Shown here: piece after piece, positions 9,747 through 21,425 of the stretch
How the letters are laid out: each line of letters begins with the position of its first letter
Position numbering within the stretch: position 1 is the stretch's first letter
Assembly: GCA_009746045.1 (NCBI GenBank)
Contig: RPFO01000213.1
Location: forward strand, 4,142,679 to 4,206,678
Reading direction: 5' to 3'
Source: Mesostigma viride
Taxonomy: Eukaryota > Streptophyta > Mesostigmatophyceae > Mesostigmatales > Mesostigmataceae
Length of the DNA: 64,000 nt
The notes under the pieces: generated by a model
The model's database searches: none
What the model saw: only the letters and a program-made list of their open reading frames with translations
Told to the model about the DNA's origin: nothing
Made by a program: the position numbers and the translations under genes

Positions 9747-11640
9747 TCACCACACGTCCTCACCATCGGACTCAAACTCCTCGTCATCACCGAAGTCCAC
9801 TCGCTCGCTTACGCCTGGCATCAGCTTGTAGAGGAACGAGATGGCCTGCATGGTCGGAAGCCACCGAGCTGCCCTCCCCTTCCTCCTGCGGCTGGGTGGG
9901 GGCACCCACCTGGCATCCCTGGGCACCTTGATATGACGTGGGCGTGGGCGCGGGCGAGGGCCCCGACGACACTTAGGAGACAAAATAGGCGCCCACCTTG
10001 CGCGGGTGCTCCTTCTGGGCCGGGCCGGCGGGCACCCAGTGACGGATGATCGCAGCAGACGGTTCATGACGGATGATCGCAGGACATGGTTCATGACGGC
10101 TGGCGAGCTGTCCTTCCAATCTTGGTGCGCGCCACCATCACACTCGAGATCTCCGAGTTTTCCGCTGCACTTTTCCGCGATATATAAGCTTCGGCGTCTT
10201 ATATGTGACCGGCGTGCTCAAGAGGGTTAGCTCCCGTAACGTCCCCCCCCCTGTTCTCGGCCTGATCAGCCTCAGGATCCCCGGCTCCTCCAAGCTGTGA
10301 GATTTCGCAGACAACTCATGCAGCCGCATGCAGGAGCGGGCGACAGCGATTAGCCCCTTCCGCGTGACCGCCTGAGAGCGTGACATGTACAGAAATTCTA
10401 GCTTCCGGCACCCCTGCACGATCCCCTCCAGGGTCCAGCCCAACAACCCACACCCCACTGACATGTTCAGATGCCTCATCTCGTGACAGCTGGCAGCCAC
10501 CGCTCGGAAACCCGCGTGCCCGACCCCGTGGCCCTGACCACCATCTCGCGCATCCCCCTGGGCAGCTCCGCGCCACCTGCCAGATGATCGCGCCACCAGG
10601 CACATGATCGCGGCACACACGCCCGCCCACTCGTCCACGCTCGACACGCGCAGCCGTGGGCAGTTCCTGGGCAGCGCCGGAATGCTGGCATCGGTCACCC
10701 CGCCGCAATACCCCACATCCAGGTGCTCCATCTCCGCACACTTGCGACCAATCTCCGCGACACACCCACGTCGGTGACCCTAGTACCCCGATGGTGTGGA
10801 GTATGCCAGTATGGTCCGCCAGATGTCCGGGCGGCGCAGGCCCGGGCAGCCCGCAGCCAAGACAAAAGGATATTCCTCCCGAAATGGATATCCCGACCGT
10901 GGATATGCATGGATATCCCGACCGTGGATATGCATGGATATCCCGACCGTGGATATGCATGGATATCCCGTCGTCGCCGACGTTCCCGCAACACGGCGTG
11001 TCGACCCGCTCGAGCTAGCCCCGGGCACCCTGCCGCGATCCACTCACGCAATGTACTTAAAAAGATAATGCAGCGTTATGGCAGGTAAACTTAAATTACC
11101 TTGCTCCGCGTAATGCTCGCGTCCGTGACGTGCTTCGCCTGGACGATGCTCAGGTACGTTAGCTGCGGGCCATGGGCCGCGACAGCGGTCAGGCCGGAAT
11201 CGGTGGTCAACGCGGCGCGGGCAATGGAACACGCGCAGCCGGCGGCAGCCCTGCATGAGCGCGATCATGCCGGCATCCGTCACGCGGGTCACGTCCGAGT
11301 AGAGCAGCTCCCGCCGCAGGCGGTGCTTTGTGACGAGGCTGCCGTTCGTGACCTGCCAGCAGGACGCCACTGCTAGCCGCAGCAGCCCGATACAGGATTC
11401 GGCCACTGTGGCGATGCCTGCATCGGAGATGTGGGGGCATCCGGACACGTCCAGGGTGTCCCGATCCTGGCAGTTGCGCGAGACAGCCGCCAGTCCCCCG
11501 TCGTCGGCGTCCTTGCAGCCGGGCACCTTGAGGTAGGTGAGCTGGCGGTAGCGGGCAGATATATCTTGCATGGAGAGCAGGCCCTTTGCGACGCGGTCGG
11601 ATCGGGCACGCGGCTAGTCGAGCGCCCAGTGGCCCCTCTC
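9747..11640 (-). pseudogene. Leucine-rich-repeat (FBXL/AMN1-like) gene, frameshifted
   Basis: Cysteine-containing LRRs of the F-box/AMN1 class, whose members usually select ubiquitination substrates. From 5' to 3': LTYLKVPGCKDADDGGLAAV and LDVSGCPHISDAGIATVAES near 11,430-11,550, VTRVTDAGMIALMQGC near 11,255-11,300, then after a one-base frame change LTAVAAHGPQLTYLSI and AKHVTDASI near 11,110-11,200, ending at a good donor (gtaatt). A further exon at 10,138-10,731 has MEHLDVGYCGGVTDASIPAL and LEFLYMSRSQAVTRKGL. An acidic tail VDFGDDEEFESDGEDVW-stop ends at 9,747. A 25-bp minisatellite sits at ~10,885-10,975. No F-box is identifiable. The frame break argues for a pseudogene, but a missed intron could also explain it. 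Confidence 0.55.
10885..10975. repeat. 25-bp minisatellite
   Basis: Three and a half units of tggatatcccgacc-gtggatatgca. The unit is not a multiple of three, which fits intronic or non-functional sequence. Confidence 0.9.
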
Positions 11641-11649
11641 CACTCATAC

Positions 11650-13705
11650 CTTACTAGATCATGTTGCGCAGGAGCCAGGGCAGAACGAGCACGCGGGGCG
11701 TGCAGCCACCCCCTGCGACGTCGTCACCGCATAGCTCAGTGAGGTGGGACACGTCCGCGGTCCGTGGCAGATTGGAAGGAGCCACACGTCCGTTGCAGCC
11801 GCGCGCGGTCAATCACCAGGTAGCGACGCCATCACCTGGGCGCCGGTCCCTGGGACAGCCATGAGGTCTTGGAGGCTCACCGCGACCGTGGAGGGATGGG
11901 CAAGCGTGCTTGCGAGAGGCGTTGGCACTGGGAACAGGCTGGTTGGACCAGGCTGGGTTAACCAACGTCGGCGGCAAGTTGTCCGGGGCGAACGAGAGGG
12001 GGTGGCGATATGGCAAGGATGGATTACGACAGGAGCAGCTATCAAAAAACTGAGTAAATCGAAAGGAAAGATCGACTCGCAGTCACAAGCATGCGATGAC
12101 GCGTTGCTGGCTCCCAGGTCCGACATCCTGACTGCGTGCGGTAGCAGTTAGAAGAAGTCTGCTAAACTTGCTCGAGGTGCCGTGTCAAGCCTCGTGCACC
12201 GTACTGAAGGCCCATGCGGCATGTCATCCCAGAAGGCACAGCAACATTGCATGGGAGGGAACGCAGTAAAGCAGGACACTGCCAGCGGGACAGTATAGTT
12301 TGTAAACAAATAAGAAAATGCTGGAGTTTAAAGGACCATAACCATTTGCTAGAAGTTACCGTGGGAAGCCGCCACTTACCTTCGAAAGGACGAAAGTATC
12401 CGTAAATAGTAAGCTATCTCACAACCAGGTAAATGTGCTATGCCACACCACTATATTCAGATGCACCGATGATAAAAAAAACGACCATAACTGCATGCTA
12501 CGGAATGAATGCGGCGCAAATTGCTTCCAGACAATGGGTAATTGAGCATATTTGACTGTTTAATTTCTCGGATCGAGAAGTCGAACCGACAGCTCCGGGG
12601 AGAAGAACATCACAAAACTTGACGACTCACCCGTCAGATTATTAGTGCAAGCCAGGTTCGGACGCGCCGAGATCAAGGCAACCAAGCCAGCCGCAGCCGA
12701 GAAGAATTGTTGAAATATTTCAACTACTGGCTGGTAACCGAAATACACAGTAACTTAATCGCGCAAAATTCTTGCTTGACAGACTTCCGTCGGCGTAGTT
12801 CACAAGCCAGATGTCTGGTTAAAGACCTTTATAACTGCAGCGCCGCCTATGTATCGAAAAGCGCCGTTCAGCTTGGGAAATGGGAATTGCACGCGCTATT
12901 CTGGAAAGACCCTGGTGGTCTCGGAATCGTCTGACGGCCAACAACAGCCCTAGCGAAATTACAAGTGTATTTCTTGGTGCATGAGGCATTAACTCACAAG
13001 CCCGAGTCTTACGGAGAGCGCCCACGTTGAGGAGAAAGGCGCATCAGTGACAACTTCGCAAAAAGCAAAGCCTGCTGCACGACACTGGCGAGACAGTCAG
13101 TCCGTTAATTCCCACGCCGGTTACCCGCCTGCGAGTGGCAAAGGGAAAATCGAATGCGGGTTTTTCGGCATCATGATTTATGGTTCAATGGCTGAAGCCC
13201 CTGAACCAGGACTCCCGGCCACCGCCCAGCGCCCGATTCCAAGTTTGTACAGTTGCATTTGTATATGTACAAAACCTACAACAACCAAGCAGTTTGCACT
13301 GATTTGGCCACGCCTGTCCGGCCATCATCCCGCAGCTGAGAACAGTTAATCCACTTCGTTGAACCTGAACCGTCACCGCGCTGATCCTGCGAGGTCCCCA
13401 AGTCGTTGGCGCCAAGCTCTGAAAGGCGTCGTCCCACGTCAAGATGCCAAATCGCCAATTTGCCGCGTTCTCTTGCAGAAAACCACGCATGTGCAACGTA
13501 GCCCGACCAATCAGAAGCGAGTACATTTTACGCGTGTCGATCAACCAGGCTGCGACACTTCTGGCCCGGTGGCCAGCCGTGAGTCCATAAAAGGCTTCGT
13601 TGTCCGATGGCGTGCGGGTAATCACCTGCTCAAGCCCTCACGGGCGATCGAATTGCCATCATTCGAGTTGCCATCACGATGGCAATCTGAGCGCGCAATT
13701 GCAAT
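11650..13705. other. Intergenic region, no gene recognised
   Basis: Between two divergently placed genes. A possible 5' exon of the LRR gene on the minus strand (SHLTELCGDD…LVLPWLLRNM near 11,660-11,750, followed by gtaagg) is the only coding hint. 12.1-13.6 kb shows no conserved frame. Confidence 0.35.
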
Positions 13706-13874
13706 GGCATAGTTTGGTAATTCTCGGCGCAGCAATCCCCTCTGCGCTGGGTTGGTCAATCTTCGGGGTGGTGGAAGAGAGAAGCCTGTTGGCTGCTTGT
13801 TTGGACTTCCGGGTGGCTTCCTTTGATTTGCCGCGTTCGGCATCGACCCGCGACTCTCGGACATTCTGGATTCA

Positions 13875-16078
13875 ATGACCAACGCAATCTCTGATCTTGC
13901 CTTAATGGACCTTAACTGCTTTGGTAATTGGGAGGACGACGATGCTGTCGCTACCGCGGCGGCAGCACCGGACGGTACTTTCTTCGCCTTCGAAGAGGAG
14001 GGTTTGGAACACCTGGACGCCATGCTGCAAGGCGTGCTGGGTCAGGATGCCGCTCCCTCTGCTGCACCCGCCAATGGCCCCCGCCTTTCCGAGAGCGAGA
14101 AGTCTGCAACCACCGGTACCGACGACGGGATGTCGAATGGGAATGATTCTCATTGGAACGTTGTGGCCGAGGATGGCGCCTACTCGACTGAGGAATCGGC
14201 TCCAGCGACGTCCAATACCACGGGCAACCACAAGGGCAAGGGGACGAAGCGTTCCCGCGCGGCCGCGAATGACGCGAAGGAGACATCCCCGGCGCCGCTG
14301 TCGAAGAAGACGGACCAAAAGGAGGACGCGCTTCAGAGGCGACTGGTGCGCAACCGAGAGCTCGCGGCGGAGTCGCGTGAGCGCAAGAAGCTGCAATTGA
14401 CCAGGCTTACCTTGGACAACAAGGGCCTGCGAACCGAGAACGATAGTTTGAAATACCAGCTCTACGTGCAGCAGATGCGCTTCAACGGTCTGCTCGCCGA
14501 GATGGAGGAAATGAAGAAGAAGTTGTCCTTCGTGCCAGGAGCCGGGCCAGAAAGTGTCCTGACGCCTGCCAACTGTTCCGTGGCTGTCGTGAAGACGGAG
14601 CCCCTGAACCTGCCAGCATCCCACCCGGGTTTTGTCGGCCTGCCAACTGTGACCGAGCCTGCAGCGCTTTGCGGTACGGGAACCTCTCCCTCCTCACCAT
14701 CTGGCAGCCCTTTGTCGTTAACGAAACGTGTCATCGCGTGTTTCTCAGCGAGTTCTTGGCTGAACAGTGGCAAGCCTGTTGCTATGCCATGACCGTGTTT
14801 GTAAGCGTCCAAAGCAGCTATGGCCGAGAAATACTCGATGTCCCTTGAATTGCCACATGAGTTACCTGTCCATGCCATTTCATTGCGTCCACCCTCGCCT
14901 TCACCCTGTTGTACTTCTCCTGAGCGCCGCATGCCAAACCATCTCATCCATGCGTGTCTGTTTCTTGCAAGCCCTGACATCCTTGCCTCCCTTTCCTTCC
15001 CACCCATGCCCCTGATCCCTCCATGGGCCGTCCGTCTCCCCCCCCGCCCACATGCCACCCCATCGCCAACTAATCACCGACCCGGCGGGCATCCCATCCT
15101 CCAGACTTCCTGCCGTCGGAGTCCCCGTCACTGTTGTCGAGCGACCCTACCCGTACCCGTATGCCTGGTGGTTTGGAGGCTGCCGCCGTTAACGTCGCTG
15201 CCTCGCCAACGGATGGGCAGGCGTGCATATCATCTGTCGCGGCCCCATCGCCCGCCCTGCCCCTGCCTGTTGCCCCTGCCCCCGCCACTATTCCCGGCCC
15301 CGCGCCGGCTGCCCCTGGGGAGCCACCCGTCTTGCCAGCCGATTTCGAGCGCTGCTGGGGCGCCCCTCTGTCCGATCCGGTCATCCCCCTCAGCAAGGAG
15401 GCCGGGAAGGTCTCGGCCGCGGCGATCGTGAACGGCTCCCATGCCCTGTGGGTGCTCTCGCTGCTGTACGCCGCAACGGGTGGGCTCATGCCCGGCCACA
15501 ATATGAGTCCTGGCCATGACCCGAGCAGTGGGGGCACGCCCCACTCCGACACCGTGCTGTCCCTGGAAGACGAGTCGTGTCTTTGTCGGGCTCGAATGGC
15601 CCTTAAGTCCTGGATCCTTCGAGGATCTGTCACCCGCAAGCCCCGCCTAGTCTTCCTCCGCAAGGCCCAGCTCAGCCGCGCCGCCCCGCCGAAGGGGGGC
15701 GCGCCCCGCGTCCGCTCCGCCTTTCGTCACGGCGGTGGGACCGGGACCCGGTTCGATGGCGCCATTGGGAGGGAGCCCAAGGTCATCCGTGGCCGGTCGG
15801 TGCGGCGTGGGAGGGTTGGTTGTAACCGTGTGCAGGTGGCAGCGTCACCTGTCGGTCTCTCGGAGCTTATGCCGCCGCCGCCACCGCGTGTGCCCCGTTG
15901 CTGCGCGGTTCCTGACAACAAGTTCCAGCGGATGTCACTGTCACCACCTCGCCGCGACCCCTGGTTCCTGCGCCGGCGTAGGCGGGCAGGCAAGGCGCGC
16001 GCCCCAAAGTGCTTGCACCCCAAGTGCCTGTCCCCCGAGTGGGGCCGTGTGCACTCGCCCGCGGGGCTGGCGATGTAG
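13875..16078 (+). CDS. bZIP transcription factor, two exons
   Basis: DNA-binding regulator of the basic leucine zipper family. Starts at ATG 13,875. Residues ~150-174 form the basic region with NRELAAESRERKK, the family's N-x7-R signature; leucine-type heptads with paired charges follow to ~215. I model exon 1 as 13,875-14,673 (donor gtacgg) and exon 2 as 15,105-16,078 (acceptor catcctccag). The phases join cleanly through a GAC codon to FLPSESPSLLSSDPTRT, giving ~590 residues. Without splicing the frame stops at 14,792. The C-terminal half is Pro/Ala-rich with a ~16-residue hydrophobic stretch (HALWVLSLLYAATGGL, about residues 381-396). The first 34 codons plus 169 bp upstream are duplicated at 16,909. 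The bZIP call is secure; the intron and C-terminus are inferred. Confidence 0.8.
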
Positions 16079-16110
16079 ATGCTGGCGAGGCTGGCATGAA
16101 TCTGCTTCTC

Positions 16111-16115
16111 TGTAA
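16111..16115 (+). promoter_or_regulatory. TGTAA polyadenylation signal
   Basis: TGTAA lies 33 bp after the bZIP stop. This is the usual polyadenylation motif of volvocalean algae. Confidence 0.5.
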
Positions 16116-16620
16116 ATATACATGACAAACATAGGTGTAGCTATACGAATAAAGTGGCCTTTTTCCTGTAGAAATGAGCACTTGCTGTCATGGCGCATTT
16201 TTTTTGCGCTGACCAGTTTGATGTGCTCTGTGGAAATGCACTGAATGCATGAAAGCTTGTGGGCAGTGTTGCCACCCTTGATGATTATTTGCTGGTGGAG
16301 GTAGGACCACGTGACATTCCATGGTCTTGCCTGTGATATTATATGCCCTGTAGAAAAGTACCTGATCGGGTACTCGGTGGCATGCCTTCAGAGCATGTGC
16401 ACGCACTTACTTATATGCCCTGTCCAGGGTGAATGTGGATTGCAACGCTGAAATAAATGTTCTATTTTCACAAGATTGGTGTTTGAAAAAGGTAATGACA
16501 TTTACGTGGAAATGTGGCCTCCTTGTCTGACTGTGTTAGGACCTCAAACGTCCGGAATCTGTAGGGACTCAGCTGTTTCTGAGGCATGATGTCCACAACT
16601 GGCGCCACTCTCCAGTGAAC
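16116..16620. other. 3' flank of the bZIP gene
   Basis: No gene. Moderately AT-rich, with no matches to other parts of the window noticed. Confidence 0.4.
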
Positions 16621-16621
16621 C

Positions 16622-16735
16622 AGTGTATTGAATTGAATTGAATTGAATTGAATCATGTAACATAACCCCGTTGGGAGTAAATGTAGTGCTCACATATCCC
16701 TGAGAGGGGGAATATGGCTTTTAACCCGTGTTTTT
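16622..16735 (-). mobile_element. LINE family D 3' end with (TTCAA)n-type tail
   Basis: gaatt repeats at 16,626-16,652 are followed by the terminal hairpin (core slightly decayed, GGGG for GGAG) and cctgagagggggaatatgg, as at 700 and 33,970. Confidence 0.6.
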
Positions 16736-16737
16736 TT

Positions 16738-16790
16738 ACAACGCGATGTATCGCGTTGTAGGGTTAGAACGCGATGTATCGCGTTGTAAT
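16738..16790. repeat. Twin perfect hairpins
   Basis: Two tandem copies of a 21-bp unit whose arms AACGCGA and TCGCGTT flank a TGTA loop (the first has arms of 9 bp, ACAACGCGA/TCGCGTTGT). They are separated by gggttag. Confidence 0.85.
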
Positions 16791-16908
16791 CTGACACGTG
16801 GCAGGCACAGTAGATTCGAGATTTTCGGTCTGAAACTCGGTGGACGGCCTCCTTACATCCCGTAGAACTCAAGAAAAAATCCTGGTATTTTTTGGATATC
16901 GATAAGGC

Positions 16909-17180
16909 GGCATAGTTTGGTAATTCTCGGCGCAGCAATCCCCTCTGCGCTGGGTTGGTCAATCTTCGGGGTGGTGGAAGAGAGAAGCCTGTTGGCTGCT
17001 TGTTTGGACTTCCGGGTGGCTTCCTTTGATTTGCCGCGTTCGGCATCGACCCGCGACTCTCGGACATTCTGGATTCAATGACCAACGCAATCTCTGATCT
17101 TGCCTTAATGGACCTTAACTGCTTTGGTAATTGGGAGGACGACGATGCTGTCGCTACCGCGGCGGCAGCACCGGACGGTA
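16909..17180 (+). pseudogene. Duplicated bZIP 5' end (upstream region + 34 codons)
   Basis: 272 bp matching 13,706-13,977 at a constant offset of 3,203, with no difference I could find. It includes ~169 bp upstream of the ATG and ends within GGACGGTA, after which RT sequence begins two bases later. The frame from ATG 17,078 continues to 17,482 through antisense LINE sequence, so a chimeric 134-residue ORF exists. Any promoter in the copied segment would now drive that ORF. Confidence 0.85.
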
Positions 17181-17182
17181 AA

Positions 17183-18364
17183 GCCCAGACAGTCCAACCA
17201 GGTCTGAATGTGCTCGGGGCGCGCGATGAGGGTGGTGTCATCCGCATAAATCAGGTCGGCCAGGCGGTAACCAGGTCGAACCCCGCCATGCTCTTTCTCG
17301 TTAAGGATGCCCAAGCCTGGCTCGAACCCCTTAAGAGCAGTAAAGCGCGCACGTGCTCGGCGCATGACGTGATCCACGACAATAATGAACAGGTATGGGG
17401 ACAGGACACAACCTTGCCACACCCCGTGGTGAAGGGGGAATGGTGGGGTGGTGCCTTCCGCAGTCCGCACTACTGCCTGTGAGCCCTCATACAGTCGGCG
17501 AATGGCAGCAATAAACGCAGGTGGCACTCGATCCAGAGCTAGGATGGCCCAAAGAGCCTCCCAGAGGACCGTGTCAAAGGCCTTGATATAGTCAACAAAA
17601 ATGAAGACCAGCGGCAAACTGTCAAGGGGAAGGGGACGCACCTCCTCCATCAACCGGCGCGCGACAAACACAGCCATGACAGTGTTACGACCACGACGGA
17701 AACCCATCTGAGACTCACCCAGGTGTGGGTCCAGCGCGGCGCGGAGCCTGTGCAGCATCATGCGCATGAAGACCTTCAGCGCGGCGCTCTGGAGGCAGAC
17801 ACCCCTGTAGTTACCGGGGTCAGCAGCAGAGCCCTTCTTGTACAGCATGACGCGGATGGCCGTCTGCCACTCAGCAGGCGGAGGCTCGTCAGAAAGCAGA
17901 ACACGGTTGCAGAACGCCAGCAGAAGATCCCTAACCGCCGGATCAGGGGTCTTCAGCAGCTCAGCAGAAAGGTGGTCGGCACCGACCGCCGCATCGTACC
18001 GCAGGCGAGCAAGGGCGCCGTCCAATTCCTTCAAAGTGAAGGGGGGGACGACGTCGTCAATGGCAAGGCAGCCCTCCTGCAAGGCGGGGACTTGGTAGTC
18101 CGCGGCCGAGGAGGGCCGAGGCGCCGGCGGCGGCGGGGGTCCGGCAACCCCGAGGCGGGCGGCTGTCTCGGGGTGAAGCGGCGGGGGGGGGGCGCGAGCC
18201 CCAGCGGTCAAGGAAACATTGTGGGCCAACCAGCGGTCAAGGCTGACCGGCGCCGTGCCGTCCCCCGTGTGCTCCACCGGGGTGCGCTGCCGCCGGCCGC
18301 CGAGCCGGTCGAGGTGGTACCACATGTCCTTGCCCTGGTTGCGAGCCTGGCAGGCCTTGGCATC
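17183..18364 (-). pseudogene. LINE RT core, 3' half of split copy 1
   Basis: Minus-strand RT fragment almost identical to 25,328-26,506. Blocks in order: GNYRGVCLQSAALKVFMRM, MGFRRGRNTVMAVFVARRLM, VFIFVDYIKAFDTVLWEALW, GVWQGCVLSPYLFIIVVDHV and LIYADDTTLIARPEH. It keeps an open frame. It stops abruptly at 18,364, where the 4.4-kb TIR element begins, and continues at 22,732. It has TTAA inside CTTAAG at ~17,310 that the sister copy lacks. Confidence 0.85.
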
Positions 18365-18671
18365 CACATCAATCCGGCGCAGCGCCGGGCTGTTGCCCGG
18401 TAATTCCCGCGCGAAAGTTGACGAAATTCGGTGCGCGCGTGCAATGTTGACTGAAATTCGGTGTGCAAGGCTATGGTAGCTGAAAATTTTTTGCTCACGG
18501 AATACGAAGCCATTGTGTACCGGATTTCGCTTGTTCGAACGGCATTGTCATAGGGAAAAATAATATTCACAAAAAAACTCGCGAAACGCTGCTGTATTGG
18601 GTGTGAACGAGGACAAGCACGCAGTTGGCGCAGTTTTTGCTCGCCGTCCGACCAGACCCGTGCATCTTTAA

Positions 18672-20013
18672 CCCATAGTCCGCTGACCCATTTTTGGCAC
18701 TTTTATACCCCTGAAAATGAAAAAAATCATAACTTACAGGCCACAACTCCAAATACCCCCAACCAAGATGCTAGGAGTATCTACACTTCAAGGGCTTTCA
18801 GAATATGCAATAATACCTTGGCTTTATCAAAGCATTTGGATGATAGCTCCAGTCAAAGCTGGCCAAAAGACGATCTTTTTTCCCCAAGGAAAAGTCTACC
18901 CCCCCCTAACTTCCCAGGGAGGGCAGGGAATCTCAATACCAACATTGGACAACTTAGTTGGATAGTCCAATGGGGGTTTCCTTGGGTCAGACCACCCGGA
19001 TAACCCATTACCCCTATATAACGTGCTCATACATGTGTGTGGGTTACGCGCGTGAAAACAGCTATCTATGACATGCAGCACAATAATGCATTATAACAAG
19101 CTATCAAAGGCTGCCAAAAGTGCTGGAATACAAACACATTGCCTACCTGCACTGACGGAGTGGTATACTCTAGAGAAATGCCCAAAACTGGGCACTTTCA
19201 GGGCTAATACCACTCTTTACAACAGGCATGGAACTTGCTGAAATATGCATGGATAAAATCGTCATTCATAATGCATGGGATACGTATTCCGCTGCAAACA
19301 ACACGCAAATACGTTGTCGTACCTGGCTCGTTCATGCCCTACCCGGATTCCGCTGGCCGGGACCCTCATATCTCACACATACTGATGCTCCACAGGCAAA
19401 GGCCGCCATAGCCGCATACTTCATGATCCACCATGGCTACCAGGTCGATGTTCCGTGCAAAGATGGCCACTAAACTAGTCCGCATTCTCAGCAAACGCTG
19501 CAGCTGACGTCCCTTACCCAAACTGGATGCCCGGGCTGGCGCAGATTGCCCGGCCATAGGGAGAAAATCGACCTATGACAAGCTATGACTCATCTGGAAC
19601 TGACGACCAGGAAAGTCATATTTTCCTACCTGTATTTTCCTAACCCTATAAATCTGGCGGTGCCTGACCTACGAAAATCATGCATCGTCATTCTGAGCAA
19701 CATTCTGAACCGTTTCAAGCCGTGAGACGCAAAAATTTCGTGACAGCGGCACGTTGTCAGCCATATCTCATTACGCGCGCGCGCGAGCGAAATTTTCCCG
19801 CCAAAGTCACGTGATACATTCTCAATGCACGTTGTAATTACCAGGCTATGGCGAATATTACCCCCAAACCTATGCATCACCTTCGTCCCTAAGTGTTCCC
19901 GGACCCACCGGACCACTGACATCCGTCACAGGTGGCGCGGCGCTCACGGCGCGGCGCGAAATTCGACCGTTAGTCAAACTACCCGACAGGTCGGGTAGTT
20001 TACGGACTATGGG
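18672..20013. mobile_element. TTAA-flanked TIR element (piggyBac-type, 1,342 bp), nested
   Basis: TTAA at 18,668-18,671 and 20,014-20,017 flanks CCCATAGTCCG … CGGACTATGGG. CCC/GGG ends next to TTAA are typical of piggyBac elements. A perfect 12-bp inverted repeat, AAACTACCCGAC/GTCGGGTAGTTT, lies ~10 bp inside the right end. No transposase ORF is visible, so it is probably a MITE. Confidence 0.7.
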
Positions 20014-20237
20014 TTAAGGTAAGGTCTCGTTGCCCAAACTACTTGACGGTGGAAACGAACACGTTCCACCAGTTCCTTACATCATTTCAAAGAAACCCAG
20101 CGTAGGATTTCCCTTAATTTTGCGTTTCCGATTTTAACGCCCCTTCCGCGAAAAAGTGAGAATTATATAGGAGCGCTGACAGGGGCAACACTGCATGTCG
20201 TGCTTTTAATCGCTTTTTCGTCTTTTCTTGCAGCTAT

Positions 20238-20405
20238 ATGACTTCCCTTGGGCGCAGCAACATCGCCCGGTGTTTATCCTGCGGGCGGGGCTTGCTGGCC
20301 CCGTTCGGAGTGTGCTCGGGGTGCGGGAAAAACCACAGCTACTGGTTTATAACGTCGACAACCCCCCATTTTCTGGTCATTAACCGGCGTATTCTTGTGG
20401 TTTAA
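20238..20405 (+). CDS. Short zinc-ribbon ORF (55 residues)
   Basis: ATG to TAA reading MTSLGRSNIARCLSCGRG, with two CxxC knuckles (CLSC and CSGC) spaced 14 residues apart, as in zinc ribbons, then a hydrophobic C-terminal stretch. A possible acceptor (cttttcttgcag) ends 6 bp before the ATG, so it could be an exon. It lies in the 4.4-kb TIR element outside the nested TTAA element and could be a relic of an encoded protein. No family recognised; chance is possible at this length. Confidence 0.35.
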   Translation: MTSLGRSNIARCLSCGRGLLAPFGVCSGCGKNHSYWFITSTTPHFLVINRRILVV

Positions 20406-20718
20406 GCTTCCGGCGACGGGCGAAAAGAGCTCTTACCATGACGGCATGCTCTGGGGAGGCGTTCCGAGAAGGACTGGGGCGGGCAGGCAAATTTACACGC
20501 GACAGTGCCCGCACGTCGCCTGCGCACCCCGGCGTACAAGGCAAAGCGCAGTGTTTCCCTCCTGGACGGCCCATCGCTGCCTTTGCCGGGCGGCATGTTG
20601 GGGAGGCGGCTCCTTCTTCCTTTCTTACCGCCCGTTTCATAGTTCATACCCCGTGAGTTTCCCAACGGAGGCGTGTTAATGATGAGCGGCTGCATGCATG
20701 AATGAACGGGTGTATGAA

Positions 20719-21090
20719 TGAGGGAGGGGGGGGAGGGAGGGAGGGAGGGAGGGAGGGAGGGAGGGAGGGAGGGAGGGAGGGAGGGAGGGAGGGAGGGAGG
20801 GAGGGAGGGAGGGAGGGAGGGAGGGAGGGAGGGAGGGAGGGAGGGAGGGAGGGAGGGAGGGAGGGAGGGAGGGAGGGAGGGAGGGAGGGACGGAGGGAGG
20901 GAGGGAGGGTATGTATGACTGCGTGCGTGCGTGCGTGCGTGCGTGCCTGCGTGCGTGCGTGCGTGCCTGCGTGCGTGCGTGCCTACGTGTATGCATGGGT
21001 GGGTGGATACATGTGTATGTGGTTGTGTGTGTGTGGGTGGGTAAGGGATCGACGTGTGTGTGTGTGTGTGTGTATGTGTGTGTGTGTGCT
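20719..21090. repeat. Microsatellite block: (GGGA)n, (GTGC)n, (GT)n
   Basis: About 45 GGGA units to ~20,910, then GTGC and GCCT variants to ~20,985, then GT-rich sequence. The long Gly-Arg-Glu or Pro-Ser reading frames here are repeat artefacts. Confidence 0.95.
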
Positions 21091-21239
21091 TCTCTGCTTA
21101 GGCGTTGGAGCACACGCATGCACTGGGGGAATGGGGTGATGAAAACCCAGACCAACTGTCGCACCCACCCCTCCACCTTCACCAAGCGTAAGGCCAAGCG
21201 TGCCATGGGGGTAGGGTAGTAGCGGACGCAAGTCACCAA

Positions 21240-21375
21240 CGTCAGGGTGCTCACCAGGCTGGTGGATGAGAGGATGGGGGGCAGGCCCCTGTCAGATGCA
21301 GAGAAGAAGAAAAGGAAAAGGATGCAGCAGGGCCGTGAGAACGTGCCCCCGGGTGTGGCATTAGCCACTATATAG
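21240..21375 (+). pseudogene. Unidentified coding remnant
   Basis: VRVLTRLVDERMGGRPLSD then a lysine-rich run EKKKRKR and a stop near 21,375. It has coding-like composition but no start, and stops lie just upstream. No family recognised. Confidence 0.25.
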
Positions 21376-21425
21376 CTAGCTAGCTGGCTAGAGCTGTGTT
21401 ATTAATGCATTGTACTATAGGCATG

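Noticed and set aside
14674-14792. bZIP ending at the stop at 14,792
   Set aside because: A good donor (gtacgg) and acceptor (cctccag) join in phase to a long open exon; kept as the alternative if cDNA disagrees.
20676-21368. Ser-Pro-Pro-Leu or Gly-Gly-Arg-Glu repeat ORFs
   Set aside because: Translation of a GGGA microsatellite; all frames are open.
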